Shown in pieces: positions 54,540-63,992 of a DNA stretch of 64,000 bases. The translations under genes and the position numbers were made by a program. The stretch is taken from the NCBI RefSeq assembly GCF_013141765.1, contig NZ_WHOD01000087.1, forward strand, positions 124,001 through 188,000, read 5' to 3'. Source of the stretch: Paenibacillus foliorum. Lineage in GTDB: Bacteria; Bacillota; Bacilli; Paenibacillales; NBRC-103111. The first letter of the stretch is position 1. Every line of letters starts with the position of its first letter. The notes beneath the pieces are model-generated. The model was not told the origin of the DNA. It made no database searches and was given only the letters and a program-made list of their open reading frames with translations.

Positions 54540-55475
54540 ATGAAAAAACCGGAGCTGTATATTTCGGCCGGTTCTACAATAGAGGCGCAGCGCTACATTG
54601 AAGCGGGGGCCGACGCTGTTGCAGTTGGGGAGCATCGATTCGGCATGAGGTTGCCAGGTAATGTTTCCCTGAAAGAGCTAGGCAGCTTAATCCCTTGGGC
54701 GCATGAGCGCGGTGCAAAGGTATATGTAGTCGTTAATAAGATCATGGATAATGAACTGCTGCAATCCTTACCCGATTATTTGCGGAGCGTACATGAGCTT
54801 GGAGCAGATGCGGTAGTATTCGGTGATCCTGCCGTGTTGATATCTATTCGCCAAGCAGCACCAGGGATGAAGCTGCATTGGAATGCAGAGATGACTTCAA
54901 CCAATTCAGAGACTGCCAGCTATTGGGGCTCTAAAGGCGCAGTACGCGTTGTATTGGCCCGTGAGCTGAACATGGATGAAACACTCGATATTAAAAGTAA
55001 GCTGCCCTCAATGGAGGTTCAGGTTCAGGTACATGGGATTACAAATATTTATCACTCCAAACGCAGTCTGGTGACTAACTATGAAGCCCACCAGGGTCGC
55101 AGCAGCGGTCAGGAAGCCAGCAAGGGCCAGGAGGACGGCTTGTTTCTGATTGAGCAGGAGCGTAAGGATGAGCGATTCCCGGTGTATGAGGATGAGAATG
55201 GTACCCATATCATGAGCTCAGATGATGTTTGCATGCTGGAAAATCTCAACGAGCTTATTGATGGACAGATCGACAGCTTGAAGATTGAAGGTCTGCTGAA
55301 GAGTGTAGAATATAATGAGACGGTTGTCAAAAGCTATCGTCAAGCCATTAACTCCTATTTAGCTGATCCTCAGAATTATAAGTTTCAAGAGGAATGGCTC
55401 GATGCAATTAAGGAACTTCAGGATCCGCGGCGCGAGTTGTCATACGGATTCTTTTATAAAGAGCAAGTCTATTAA
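54540..55475 (+). CDS. trhP1: U32 peptidase-family tRNA hydroxylation protein TrhP1 (YrrN-like)
   Basis: The protein has 311 residues with GAGAGGAG upstream. It is a TIM-barrel member of the U32 family (ELYISAGSTIEAQRYIEAGA, VVNKIMDNELLQSLPDYL, DAVVFGDPAVL). Residues SDDVCMLENLNELIDGQID then LKIEGLLKSVEY match the family end. It lacks the cysteine cluster present in the next gene. In B. subtilis the paired yrrN/yrrO products make 5-hydroxyuridine at tRNA position 34 from prephenate. The O-methyltransferase gene (trmR/yrrM) that precedes them there is absent here. Confidence 0.88.
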   Translation: MKKPELYISAGSTIEAQRYIEAGADAVAVGEHRFGMRLPGNVSLKELGSLIPWAHERGAKVYVVVNKIMDNELLQSLPDYLRSVHELGADAVVFGDPAVLISIRQAAPGMKLHWNAEMTSTNSETASYWGSKGAVRVVLARELNMDETLDIKSKLPSMEVQVQVHGITNIYHSKRSLVTNYEAHQGRSSGQEASKGQEDGLFLIEQERKDERFPVYEDENGTHIMSSDDVCMLENLNELIDGQIDSLKIEGLLKSVEYNETVVKSYRQAINSYLADPQNYKFQEEWLDAIKELQDPRRELSYGFFYKEQVY

Positions 55476-55495
55476 GTTCAAGAGGGGTGGAAACC

Positions 55496-56782
55496 ATGAC
55501 TTTGATCAATCAACAGCTATTAGGGAAACGCGTCCGTCTGGAGAAACCGGAACTGCTAGCTCCTGCTGGCAGCTTGGAGAAGCTTAAGTTTGCCGTTCAC
55601 TATGGGGCTGATGCCGTTTATATTGGTGGGCAGCAGTATGGATTACGATCCAATGCCGATAATTTTACGTTTGACGAAATGCGTCAAGGGGTTGAATTTG
55701 CAAACCGCTATGGGGCTAAGGTATTCGTGGCTACTAATATTTTTGCGCATAACGAAGACATCGATGGATTGGAAGCTTATTTGAAGGGCATTCAAGACGC
55801 AGGTGTAGCTGCTATCATTGTAGCTGATCCGATAATTATAGAAACCTGTAAGAGAGTTGCGCCTAAGCTTGAAATCCATTTGAGCACGCAGCAATCGACG
55901 ATGAATTGGCAAGCCGTGCAATTTTGGAAGGAAGAGGGAGCGGAGCGAGTTGTGCTGGCTCGTGAAGCAAGCATGCAGGAGATTGTCGATATTAAGGAAA
56001 ATGTGAATGTAGAAATCGAAGTGTTCATTCACGGCGCTATGTGCAGCTCCTATTCGGGCCGCTGTGTGCTGTCGAACCATTTCACGGATAGAGACTCTAA
56101 TCGCGGCGGATGCTCGCAGTCCTGCCGGTGGAAATATGATCTTTTTACTACGGAAGAGGATCAAAATCAGCAAATAGGCATAAAGGAACTGCCGTTGTTT
56201 AGTGAGAACGATGATGCCTTTTCGATGAGCTCTAAGGATTTATGTATGATTGAACATATTCCCGAGCTTATACGCTCAGGGGTAGACAGCTTTAAAATTG
56301 AAGGACGGATGAAGAGTGTCCACTATGTGGCAACTGTAGTTAATGCATACCGTCAAGCGATTGATGCCTATTTTGCTGACCCAGAAAACTATGTGATGAA
56401 GCCGGAATGGCAGTATGAGATACAGAAGGCTGCGAATCGCCCGCTCAACACAGGTTTCTTCTATGAGCATCCCGATCATGAGGATCACATTTTTGAGCCG
56501 GAGGACAAAGCAGCGCCTTTTGATTTTGTTGGAGTTGTGATGGCTTACGACGAAGTGAGCGGCATAGCTACTATCCAGCAGCGCAATCATTTCAAGCCGG
56601 GACAAGAAATCGAATTTTTCGGTCCTCAAGGTACGTTCTTTAAACAATCCGTTCCATCGATTCAAGATGAATCGGGTAATGAACTCGATGCGGCACGTCA
56701 TCCGCTGCAATTGATTCAAATGAAAGTTGAACAACCCGTGAAGCCTTTTGATATGATGCGTAAAAAAATGACTAAGGCTTAA
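55496..56782 (+). CDS. trhP2: U32 peptidase-family tRNA hydroxylation protein TrhP2 (YrrO-like)
   Basis: The protein has 428 residues from the ATG at 55496 (GAGGGG upstream; the GTG at 55487 is in the site). The U32 signature is complete: EVFIHGAMCSSYSGRCVLS followed by NRGGCSQSCRWKYDL, giving four to five Cys that may bind an Fe-S cluster. The barrel starts KPELLAPAGSLEKLKFAVHYGADAVYIG (shown here as its pattern: PELLAPAGSLEKL). A C-terminal beta-barrel (~residues 340-415) ends the protein. It pairs with the upstream TrhP1 for ho5U34 synthesis. Confidence 0.9.
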   Translation: MTLINQQLLGKRVRLEKPELLAPAGSLEKLKFAVHYGADAVYIGGQQYGLRSNADNFTFDEMRQGVEFANRYGAKVFVATNIFAHNEDIDGLEAYLKGIQDAGVAAIIVADPIIIETCKRVAPKLEIHLSTQQSTMNWQAVQFWKEEGAERVVLAREASMQEIVDIKENVNVEIEVFIHGAMCSSYSGRCVLSNHFTDRDSNRGGCSQSCRWKYDLFTTEEDQNQQIGIKELPLFSENDDAFSMSSKDLCMIEHIPELIRSGVDSFKIEGRMKSVHYVATVVNAYRQAIDAYFADPENYVMKPEWQYEIQKAANRPLNTGFFYEHPDHEDHIFEPEDKAAPFDFVGVVMAYDEVSGIATIQQRNHFKPGQEIEFFGPQGTFFKQSVPSIQDESGNELDAARHPLQLIQMKVEQPVKPFDMMRKKMTKA

Positions 56783-56801
56783 ATCCATATATAAATTGTA
56801 A

Positions 56802-56834
56802 GGATCTCTTCTAGTTAAGAGGTTCTTTTTTTTG
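56802..56834 (+). terminator. Terminator after trhP2
   Basis: GGATCTCTT and AAGAGGTTC arms around CTAGTT (one mismatch) are followed by a run of T. Confidence 0.85.
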
Positions 56835-57100
56835 CCAAATTCATTGGCTAAAAAATGGTTGGAAATCCCGATGGGACGATGGACCCATAGACAAATATGT
56901 GGAAAAGGAATATTATCCAACGTGTCGAAAAGGTTTCAACTACATAGCGTTTTATTGCGAATTTGAGGCGGTGGAACTATTTATTTGGAATGAAAGCGAT
57001 TTATTAAAAGGATTATGGCAAAGCATGTCGAATTAATACTTGGGAAACGAAGAAAGATTTAACAAACTAGCAACTATTTCAGACCAGGGTGGTGGTTCCT
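56835..57100 (+). other. Leader region of the chemoreceptor gene
   Basis: This 266-bp region has no gene. A hairpin ATGGG-acgatgga-CCCAT lies near 56869-56886. I looked for a SigD-type promoter and a c-di-GMP riboswitch and found neither convincingly. Confidence 0.4.
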
Positions 57101-59272
57101 TTGAAGGGAATACTGTCTATACTTAAGCAATGGACAGCCAAGATCGGTAAACAGTTCACGACACAGACAGCAGCAAGCAGCACAGGAGACAAGGGGACAA
57201 CATTTCTGCAAGGTATGCCAGACTCAATGAAAGGTATGCGGTTGGAGAATCCGATTAAATCAATTGGGATGAAATTATTTTTGATTTTCCTTGTCAGCAT
57301 ATTATTTTTTGTTTTGACCGTAGGTTTTACATCCTATAATATTTCAAAAGGTGTTATACAAAAGAAGGTAGCAGACGCATCTGAGCAGACGATTATTCAA
57401 GCTGGTCAGAAGCTAGACTTGCTATACGGGACTTATGAAGATGTAACGATGCAAATCCTGTTGGATGAAGAAATGAAGAGGATGTTATCGGATATTACTA
57501 CTTTTGACAAATCTACTTTTGATTATTTGCAATTACGTCAAAAGCTTGGTGATAAGCTGAATGTGTATGCCTATGCGAACAAAACGATCAAGTCGCTTCA
57601 ATTGTTCTCCCTGTCAGGCGAAATAATCAGCTCAGCAGGAGCTACCGGTACCAAAGAAAACCCATCTAAAGAAGATTGGTTTAAGAGGATAGTTGATAAT
57701 AGCGGTAAAGCTACTTGGTTGGAAACGAAGAGCAAGGGCTATGGCGACGCCAGCACTAGCAGTGTTCCTTCATTTGCTATTGGGCGCGTGCTTAAAAATA
57801 CGACAAACAACAGTCAGCAAAATATATTGGTGATCGAGGTTAATATCGATGTAATCAGTAAGGAGCTTGCCCAGATTAATATGGGTGAGGGTGGTCAAAC
57901 CTTGGTGCTTGCACCTGATTTTAAAGTGGTTTATTCCCCAGATGCAGCTACGCTAGGTCAGAAGAGCACGATTGATGTTGATGTGGCGTCTCTCCAAGGT
58001 GAGAACCACAGCATCATGAACATTAAGAAGGACTTACAGCTTGTCTATTTCCAATCCGCGAAATCAGGTTGGTATCTGATGGGTGCTATGCCGGTTGCCG
58101 AGCTGGTAAGGGATGCTAGAACCATTTCTGATATGACTTGGATTATGGCATTGGTTGCGGCGCTAATTGCTGGTGGTATTGGGTTCCTTGTAGCGAGAAT
58201 GGTAGGACGGCCTGTTATTACCCTTCGCAACTTGATGAAAGAAGGCGAGCAGGGTAATCTGACTGTACGCATGACCGTTAGTTCCCAGGATGAGATTGGA
58301 CAGCTGGGGAACAGCTTTAACGAAATGATGCAGAAAATTACGGTGCTGGTGCAGCAAACGAACATCTCCGCGCAGGAAGTACTAGACACTGCAACAGAGT
58401 TATCGGACGCTTCCAAGAAAACAGCGACTTCAGCAAGAGAGATTGCCGTTGCTACGGAAGAAATTGCCGGAGGCGCATCCAGCCTAGCGGTTGAATCAGA
58501 ACGAGGCAATGAATTGACCTATAACATCGGCGTGCAAATGAAAGCAGTCGTTGATGGTAATATCGTAATGGGAACGGCTGCTTCTGATGTGCAGAAATCC
58601 AGTGAGCAAGGGATTCAGTACATGTCTGAGCTGATCAATAAAACCAATGCCACCGAAGCGATGACGCGTAATATGGTGGAAAAGGTTGATAATTTGAAAG
58701 AAAGCACACGCTCGATCCGTAAAATTCTTGAAGTGTTAAGCAATGTTTCCAAACAAACGAATATTCTTTCGCTAAACGCTACAATTGAAGCTGCTCGTGC
58801 AGGAGCAGCCGGTAAAGGGTTTATGGTGGTTGCTGATGAGATACGTAAGCTTGCCGACCAATCTCGTCAATCCATTGCTATTGTAGGCACGATTACGGAA
58901 ACCATTCAAAGAGAAATCGATGAAACCGTCAATGTATTGTCAACAGCCTATCCAATTTTTCAAGAGCAGATTTCATCCGTAAAAGAAGCTGACTCTATCT
59001 TTAAACAAGTGCAAACCCATATGGGCGGATTTATTGGGCAGTTGTCGGAAGTTACAGAGTCTATCAGCAATCTGGATGCTTCTCAAATTGTCCTATCCGA
59101 TGCAATGTCTAATGTTAGTGCAGTTGCTGAAGAGTCTTCGGCTACCTCTCAAGAGGTTGCATCCTTGAGTGCTGAGCAAATGAATATTAGTAATGGACTG
59201 GTTCGTCTGTCGGATAAGCTGGATCAATTGTCTAACTCATTAAAAGACTCGCTATCCAAATTTGAAGTGTAG
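57101..59272 (+). CDS. Methyl-accepting chemotaxis protein
   Basis: The protein has 723 residues from the TTG at 57101 (AGGGTGGTGG upstream); GTG at 57089 is an alternative. The N-terminal ~55 residues are a short cytosolic lead, then TM1 ([20 protein letters not shown]). An extracellular Cache-like sensor covers ~residues 85-335 ([34 protein letters not shown]). TM2 is [20 protein letters not shown], followed by a HAMP domain ([20 protein letters not shown]). The signalling hairpin has the universal tip [20 protein letters not shown]. It reports a small-molecule signal to CheA-CheW. No che gene is nearby; the ligand is unknown. Confidence 0.95.
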   Translation: MKGILSILKQWTAKIGKQFTTQTAASSTGDKGTTFLQGMPDSMKGMRLENPIKSIGMKLFLIFLVSILFFVLTVGFTSYNISKGVIQKKVADASEQTIIQAGQKLDLLYGTYEDVTMQILLDEEMKRMLSDITTFDKSTFDYLQLRQKLGDKLNVYAYANKTIKSLQLFSLSGEIISSAGATGTKENPSKEDWFKRIVDNSGKATWLETKSKGYGDASTSSVPSFAIGRVLKNTTNNSQQNILVIEVNIDVISKELAQINMGEGGQTLVLAPDFKVVYSPDAATLGQKSTIDVDVASLQGENHSIMNIKKDLQLVYFQSAKSGWYLMGAMPVAELVRDARTISDMTWIMALVAALIAGGIGFLVARMVGRPVITLRNLMKEGEQGNLTVRMTVSSQDEIGQLGNSFNEMMQKITVLVQQTNISAQEVLDTATELSDASKKTATSAREIAVATEEIAGGASSLAVESERGNELTYNIGVQMKAVVDGNIVMGTAASDVQKSSEQGIQYMSELINKTNATEAMTRNMVEKVDNLKESTRSIRKILEVLSNVSKQTNILSLNATIEAARAGAAGKGFMVVADEIRKLADQSRQSIAIVGTITETIQREIDETVNVLSTAYPIFQEQISSVKEADSIFKQVQTHMGGFIGQLSEVTESISNLDASQIVLSDAMSNVSAVAEESSATSQEVASLSAEQMNISNGLVRLSDKLDQLSNSLKDSLSKFEV

Positions 59273-59303
59273 AAATAAAGAGTTCTATTAATATGATTCG
59301 TAG

Positions 59304-59355
59304 GAAAGAATCTTTTTAGCGGTGTATCACACTGTTAAAAAGATTCTTTTTTTTG
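59304..59355 (+). terminator. Terminator after the chemoreceptor gene
   Basis: AAAGAATCTTTTTA and TAAAAAGATTCTTT arms around a ~20-base loop are followed by TTTTTT. Confidence 0.9.
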
Positions 59356-59429
59356 TTTGAGTAAGCGAGGAGTCGATCATACTGGTTAGTAATAATTAGT
59401 CATATCGAGTCAGCGAAAGGGTGCTCAAG

Positions 59430-61229
59430 ATGAAGGACGGAGAACCACTAAAAAAACATCGGCTTTTTTATATACTAATTGTCGTTATAGGAGTATTGGC
59501 GATTTTGAATATCCGCTTGTTCTGGATCCAAGTTGCGGCAAGCCGTAATTGGACAGAGCACGGGATTGACTTAGTGGAAAATTCCGTTATCCAACGTGAA
59601 AAAGGAATTGTGCTGGATAGTGGGCGGGGGGACTTCTATGACCGCAACGGTCGATCCATTACAGGTCTCGAAACCCAGGTTCTGACCGTATTTCCTATCC
59701 GTAATGAGAAATTAGAAGAAGGTAAAGAGAACAATGCCAAGATAGCCCGCATTTTGCAAGTTTCGGAGTCTGTATGGACCCAATTTGTAGAGTCTCTGAA
59801 GACCCCTCAGGTGTGGGCAATTGATGGAAAGAACATTACCCTTAGTGAGCAACAGTCTGCTCAAATTACAGCACTTAGGCTGCCTCAATTGATGGTTACA
59901 AGTTTGAAGCAGAGATATAATAACGAACAGACAGCAAGTCATGTAATAGGCTTTGTCGGTCAAGATCCAGAGCGGATAACGCGGCAATATACGAATCAGT
60001 TTCATCAAGGTGAGCTTCAGCTAACAAGCCAGATAGGAGGGGCGGGTTTGGAGAGATCGTTTGAGCCTTGGTTGCAGGGGATAGGAGCTACTTCGGTTTC
60101 CTTATTTACCGATGCAGCCAAAAGACCGCTTCCTGGACTTGATGCAAGAATCGTTAGACCGCACAATGATTATTACCCTGTTAAGGTGATGACAACTCTA
60201 GATGCTGCCATTCAGCAGAAAATCGAACAAGCGATGGCCAAGTTGCAAATTAAAGAAGGAGCAGTAGTTGTTTTAGATGCAGCTAACGCGGATGTGATTG
60301 CGATGGCAAGCCGACCGGAGTTTAATCCGCAGCATATTGACTTGCAGAATGGGACATGGGCAAATCATGCTTTAAAGGCTGCAGCGCCAGGTTCTATATT
60401 TAAAACAGTTACGGCAGCCGCAGCTTTGGAGGAGAATGTCGCAAGAGCTGACGAAACGTTTGAATGCAATGGAGCGCTTGGAAAATACGGACTGACGTGC
60501 TGGAACAAAGAAGGACATGGCAGAATTAGCTTTCGTGAAGGGTATGCAAAATCATGTAATATTGTTTTTGCGAAAATTGCTGATAGGTTAAAAGGGGCTG
60601 CGATAGAGGATTACGCAAATAAATTAGGTTTAAATGTATCCGTAGGATGGCAGGGTAATTTTATGCAGGATTCCAACTTCAGAGAGTTTGATGCCGAGGA
60701 GAAAGGGCAAATATTTGCCGAATCAACCCCGATGGAGGACGGAGGAGTGAAGGCGCAGTCGGCCATCGGTCAACGAGACGTTATGGTTACTCCGCTGCAG
60801 GCAGCCAATATGGTAGTTACTCTGCTGCAGCAAGGGAAAGTCCTTTCACCCCGCGTTGTAAAGGAGGTTAGATTTCAAAACGGTAGATTGATGGAAGCAT
60901 TTGACCAAAAAAGTGTGGAGGGGTTATCCAAAGGTATTTCCTCGGGAACGGCTAAAAGGCTGTTATCATGGATGAACGATGTTGTTGACCACGGTACAGG
61001 ATCAACGCTTCGTTCTGCAAAATGGTCAGTTGCCGGAAAGTCGGGTACAGCTCAGGTAGCAGATAAAGAGGGGATCGCTCGAGTGAATCAATGGTTTATC
61101 GGTTACGGTCCTGTTGAGCAGCCGAAGTATGCAGTGGCCGTTATGGTTCAGAACATGCCGGAAACAGCTGCAAACAAGTCTCTGCCGCTGTTCAAGGAGG
61201 TTATGGATATATTAGCGACTGTTCAATGA
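59430..61229 (+). CDS. pbpI: Class B penicillin-binding protein (PbpI/YrrR-like)
   Basis: The protein has 599 residues from the ATG at 59430 (GAAAGGG upstream). An N-terminal membrane helix (FYILIVVIGVLAILNIRLF) precedes the dimerisation domain (IVLDSGRGDFYDRNGRSITG). The transpeptidase domain has the Ser motif APGSIFKTVTAAAALE (SxxK), SxN as KSCN (YAKSCNIVFAKIA) and KSGT in AGKSGTAQVADK (KTG box). It cross-links peptidoglycan outside the membrane. YrrR (PbpI) occupies the equivalent area after yrrO in B. subtilis and is a SigF-dependent sporulation protein; that regulation is inference here. Its stop overlaps the stop of the opposite-strand kinase by 7 bp. Confidence 0.93.
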   Translation: MKDGEPLKKHRLFYILIVVIGVLAILNIRLFWIQVAASRNWTEHGIDLVENSVIQREKGIVLDSGRGDFYDRNGRSITGLETQVLTVFPIRNEKLEEGKENNAKIARILQVSESVWTQFVESLKTPQVWAIDGKNITLSEQQSAQITALRLPQLMVTSLKQRYNNEQTASHVIGFVGQDPERITRQYTNQFHQGELQLTSQIGGAGLERSFEPWLQGIGATSVSLFTDAAKRPLPGLDARIVRPHNDYYPVKVMTTLDAAIQQKIEQAMAKLQIKEGAVVVLDAANADVIAMASRPEFNPQHIDLQNGTWANHALKAAAPGSIFKTVTAAAALEENVARADETFECNGALGKYGLTCWNKEGHGRISFREGYAKSCNIVFAKIADRLKGAAIEDYANKLGLNVSVGWQGNFMQDSNFREFDAEEKGQIFAESTPMEDGGVKAQSAIGQRDVMVTPLQAANMVVTLLQQGKVLSPRVVKEVRFQNGRLMEAFDQKSVEGLSKGISSGTAKRLLSWMNDVVDHGTGSTLRSAKWSVAGKSGTAQVADKEGIARVNQWFIGYGPVEQPKYAVAVMVQNMPETAANKSLPLFKEVMDILATVQ

Positions 61230-62521
61230 AAGGAAGAGGAGGAGAGTGATGGAATAAGTAGGGAGAAGCAAGTGCCTTTACCGACTTCGCTAGTCACATC
61301 AATTTTACCTTTCATTGTCTGAATGGCTTTGTATGTAATCATCATACCGAGACCTGTACCTCTATCCCTTGTGGAGTAAAAAGGGGTTCCTAGCCTGCGG
61401 ATCTCCTCATTGGTCATCCCGATGCCATGATCAATGATGTTGATGCTTACCTGGTTAGCCTGTATGCATCCAATTACCTTCAGCTTACCGCCGGCAGGCA
61501 TAGCTTCGATCCCATTCTTGCACAGTTGGGTGATACATTGGACAAACTTATCTTTATTGGTACTGATGAACAGCTTATCATCGAGATGTATCTCCAAATC
61601 CACTTGGCAGCGTACGGCATAGGATTTAAGGGAGTTAAGGGCTTGTTGGATCAAAAGCTTAGCATCTACCAGCTCAATAGATTCCAGATGAGGCTTGGCA
61701 AAAACTAAATAATTAGAAATGATAGATTGGGCTTTATCAATTTCATCAAGGACCATCTGTGTATAGATTTGTCTTTTTTCCTCGCTGGTGCCTGGTTGTT
61801 TAAGGAATTGCATGAAACCGCGGGCGACAGTCATGGGATTCCTGATTTCATGTGCGAATGAGGCAGCTAGCTCGCTTAATGTATTCATTTTGTCTGTATG
61901 TTGAATTTGCTTGCGTAGCTTCAAGTTAATCTTAAATTGTTCGATAATATAAACGGCCGACCCCAGAGTAATGCTATGAACGACGCAATATAATCCGAGA
62001 AAGGCTATAATTCTCCGAGATACTGCGAAGCCTTCCCATAGCAACCCCGCAAGTGCTAAGACCGACGCAAGTAAACCTATTATAAACCCGGCTAATGTAG
62101 CGTAAGCGATGTTCCTTGTTCGATGTTGGCTAACTACAAATGGCTTACAGTATGACAATATTACGAGTGTTAAAGTGATGATAATAGCAGCCAACAGGCA
62201 AGCATAAATACTTCCTCCCATATATAAACGAAAAGCAATTATTGCAGCGGAGACAACTAAAGCAGAACGCAACCCGGCATACAACAGGCAGATTGCTAAC
62301 GGAACCGCTCGTAAATCATAGAAATATCCTGGAAGCAATTCCATACTTATCATCAAGGAGAGTAACGATGCACAAGTACATAGGACTGTAATTATGCCAA
62401 CATTAACGACCTTTTGGTATTTATCGATTCGATCTACCCAAAACAGATGGTACATCATAACTGGGGCAAGTATGATAAGCATATTTAAGAGCAGCTCATG
62501 GATTATATTCAATAGGATCAC
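61223..62521 (-). CDS. Sensor histidine kinase with LytS/KinB-type membrane domain
   Basis: The protein has 432 residues from the GTG at 62521; the TTG at 62512, better spaced from AAGGTGAT, may be the true start. Residues ~1-190 have six helices in the 5TM-5TMR_LYT pattern (YDLRAVPLAICLLYAGLRSA). The HisKA part has the phosphorylated His in SFAHEIRNPMTVARGFMQFL. The HATPase region has an N box (CKNGIEAMPAGGKL), G1 (IIDHGIGMTNEEIRRLGTPF) and GTGLGMMITYKAIQTM. B. subtilis KinB, which feeds the Spo0A phosphorelay, has this layout. There is no adjacent response regulator, so an orphan kinase is likely. Its tail overlaps pbpI by 7 bp. Confidence 0.92.
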   Translation of the reverse strand: MILLNIIHELLLNMLIILAPVMMYHLFWVDRIDKYQKVVNVGIITVLCTCASLLSLMISMELLPGYFYDLRAVPLAICLLYAGLRSALVVSAAIIAFRLYMGGSIYACLLAAIIITLTLVILSYCKPFVVSQHRTRNIAYATLAGFIIGLLASVLALAGLLWEGFAVSRRIIAFLGLYCVVHSITLGSAVYIIEQFKINLKLRKQIQHTDKMNTLSELAASFAHEIRNPMTVARGFMQFLKQPGTSEEKRQIYTQMVLDEIDKAQSIISNYLVFAKPHLESIELVDAKLLIQQALNSLKSYAVRCQVDLEIHLDDKLFISTNKDKFVQCITQLCKNGIEAMPAGGKLKVIGCIQANQVSINIIDHGIGMTNEEIRRLGTPFYSTRDRGTGLGMMITYKAIQTMKGKIDVTSEVGKGTCFSLLIPSLSSSSFH

Positions 62522-62602
62522 CTTATGTGTGATAGGATGTGATGGTTCAGACTAGGACTTTTACTTTATTCGACATATTTTTCAAATTTCCTACTTTAAT
62601 AA

Positions 62603-62648
62603 CAAAAAAAACCTTTTGCCTCATGAACAAGGAGAAAGGTTTTTATTT
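62603..62648 (-). terminator. Terminator of the metallophosphoesterase gene
   Basis: Arms AAAACCTTT / AAAGGTTTT with A residues to the left (T-run on the minus strand) lie just past its stop. Confidence 0.75.
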
Positions 62649-62670
62649 TGTGGTATCAGGTAACAGGAAG

Positions 62671-63705
62671 CTACCACAGAGGGATTTTCCATTCCGAGGA
62701 TTCGATCCAAGTGCGATTGCTGAATTCCCGTGCGCGAAGCACAACCTGATGTGGATATACCTCTACATATAATCCTTGTGCCGGGTCTGCTTCCCCTCCT
62801 GCTACACCACGTGTACGGCCGACAGAAGCATTATTGATCCAGTGAAAGGAATTCTGCCAGTTGTAATGTTCTTCCCCAACAAAATTGCGATGGCTGTGTC
62901 CGGACAGCACGAATACATTTTTGTAAGGCGCAAGAATAGCTCTGAACTCCTTAGCTCGTATTACCCGGTGAGTTCCCCCGTCTGTTCCCGGATCCGGCAG
63001 CGGCTGATGAATGAATACGATTGCAGGCCGCCCGTCCTTATGAGCTTGCATGATGCTGCGCAGCCATTCCAATTGTTCATCCGAATACCACGCGCCCTCA
63101 CCCACCTCAGGTCTTTCCTGAACATAAGCTTCCTGTGACATCATAATTAGATGAACATCATTCACCCAGACATCAATATAGGGCTTTTTTGTATAATAGG
63201 CCATAAAATTGATAAATCGTTCGCGTGCCATTGAATCCGTTTTGCCGTTAGGCATGGTTTCTGTGGAGAATTCGCCTTTGGATGTCAGCCAAATGTCGTA
63301 ATAATCGTGGTTGCCCATGTTGGCATAAAGCTGTGGAAGCGTATATCCGTTTAAAATGTCTTTTAACAGCTTATAGTCGCTGGCTCTTCCGAAATCTGTT
63401 AAATCTCCTCCAAGAACAATAGCGTCAAGGGGTATTTCCCAAGCGGAAATGTCCTTAAGCGCCAGGTGAAGCCTATCTGTCATGCTGGATTCACTAACCG
63501 ATATATGAAGATCGCTCAGTAAAAAAAAGGACGCTAGCGGAGTATTGGAAAGTTCTTGTGCAGAGGAATGGGGTTGTCCAAATTTCACGTTTCCCGATTC
63601 GGCATTGACCATCCAACGACGGACAAAGGGAATCGAGGCGGTTGCCCCTGCTGACAAAAAGGCTAAAGACATCAGCATTTTTTTAACAAAACTTCTACGG
63701 TTCAT
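62671..63705 (-). CDS. Tat-exported calcineurin-like metallophosphoesterase
   Basis: The protein has 344 residues. The N-terminus MNRRSFVKKMLMSLAFLSAGA has a twin-arginine motif (NRRSFVKK) and a hydrophobic core, so export through Tat is likely. The metal sites are all present: SDLHIS (DxH), GGDLTD (GDxxD), GNHDYY (GNHD), FIHQPLPD (His) and GHSHRNF (GHxH). Enzymes of this family hydrolyse phosphodiesters or monoesters on the cell surface with Fe/Zn/Mn pairs. The substrate is unknown. It starts in the gap before the last promoter of the window, on the opposite strand. Confidence 0.92.
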   Translation of the reverse strand: MNRRSFVKKMLMSLAFLSAGATASIPFVRRWMVNAESGNVKFGQPHSSAQELSNTPLASFFLLSDLHISVSESSMTDRLHLALKDISAWEIPLDAIVLGGDLTDFGRASDYKLLKDILNGYTLPQLYANMGNHDYYDIWLTSKGEFSTETMPNGKTDSMARERFINFMAYYTKKPYIDVWVNDVHLIMMSQEAYVQERPEVGEGAWYSDEQLEWLRSIMQAHKDGRPAIVFIHQPLPDPGTDGGTHRVIRAKEFRAILAPYKNVFVLSGHSHRNFVGEEHYNWQNSFHWINNASVGRTRGVAGGEADPAQGLYVEVYPHQVVLRAREFSNRTWIESSEWKIPLW

Positions 63706-63850
63706 CTCGGTATCATCACCATCACTTATCCATTAAAATGCTCAATAAAGCCATCTTAATTATACCTTTACAATAGGTGAATCTCAATACTTGGTAAAAA
63801 TGATGTCGGGATATGTCGAATTGGTCGATGTTAATATGTGACATTGAGGG

Positions 63851-63880
63851 TTTACAAAAACCGGAAGCATCAAGTATAAT
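63851..63880 (+). promoter_or_regulatory. SigA-type promoter near the right end
   Basis: TTTACA (63851-63856), 18 bp, TATAAT (63875-63880). A leader of ~105 bases would precede the next start at 63993. Confidence 0.75.
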
Positions 63881-63992
63881 GAATTAACTAAATGATTAAG
63901 AAAATAAAGGATGAGAGAACAATCGTTTCTAATAAAATGATTTATTTGCAGCAGGTTAAACAAAATAACATGTCAGAGGTGCTCGGACGCAT

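Noticed and set aside
56860-56900. c-di-GMP riboswitch before the chemoreceptor
   Set aside because: Only a short GATGGG/CCCAT hairpin is present; the conserved c-di-GMP-I core and its receptor helices are missing.
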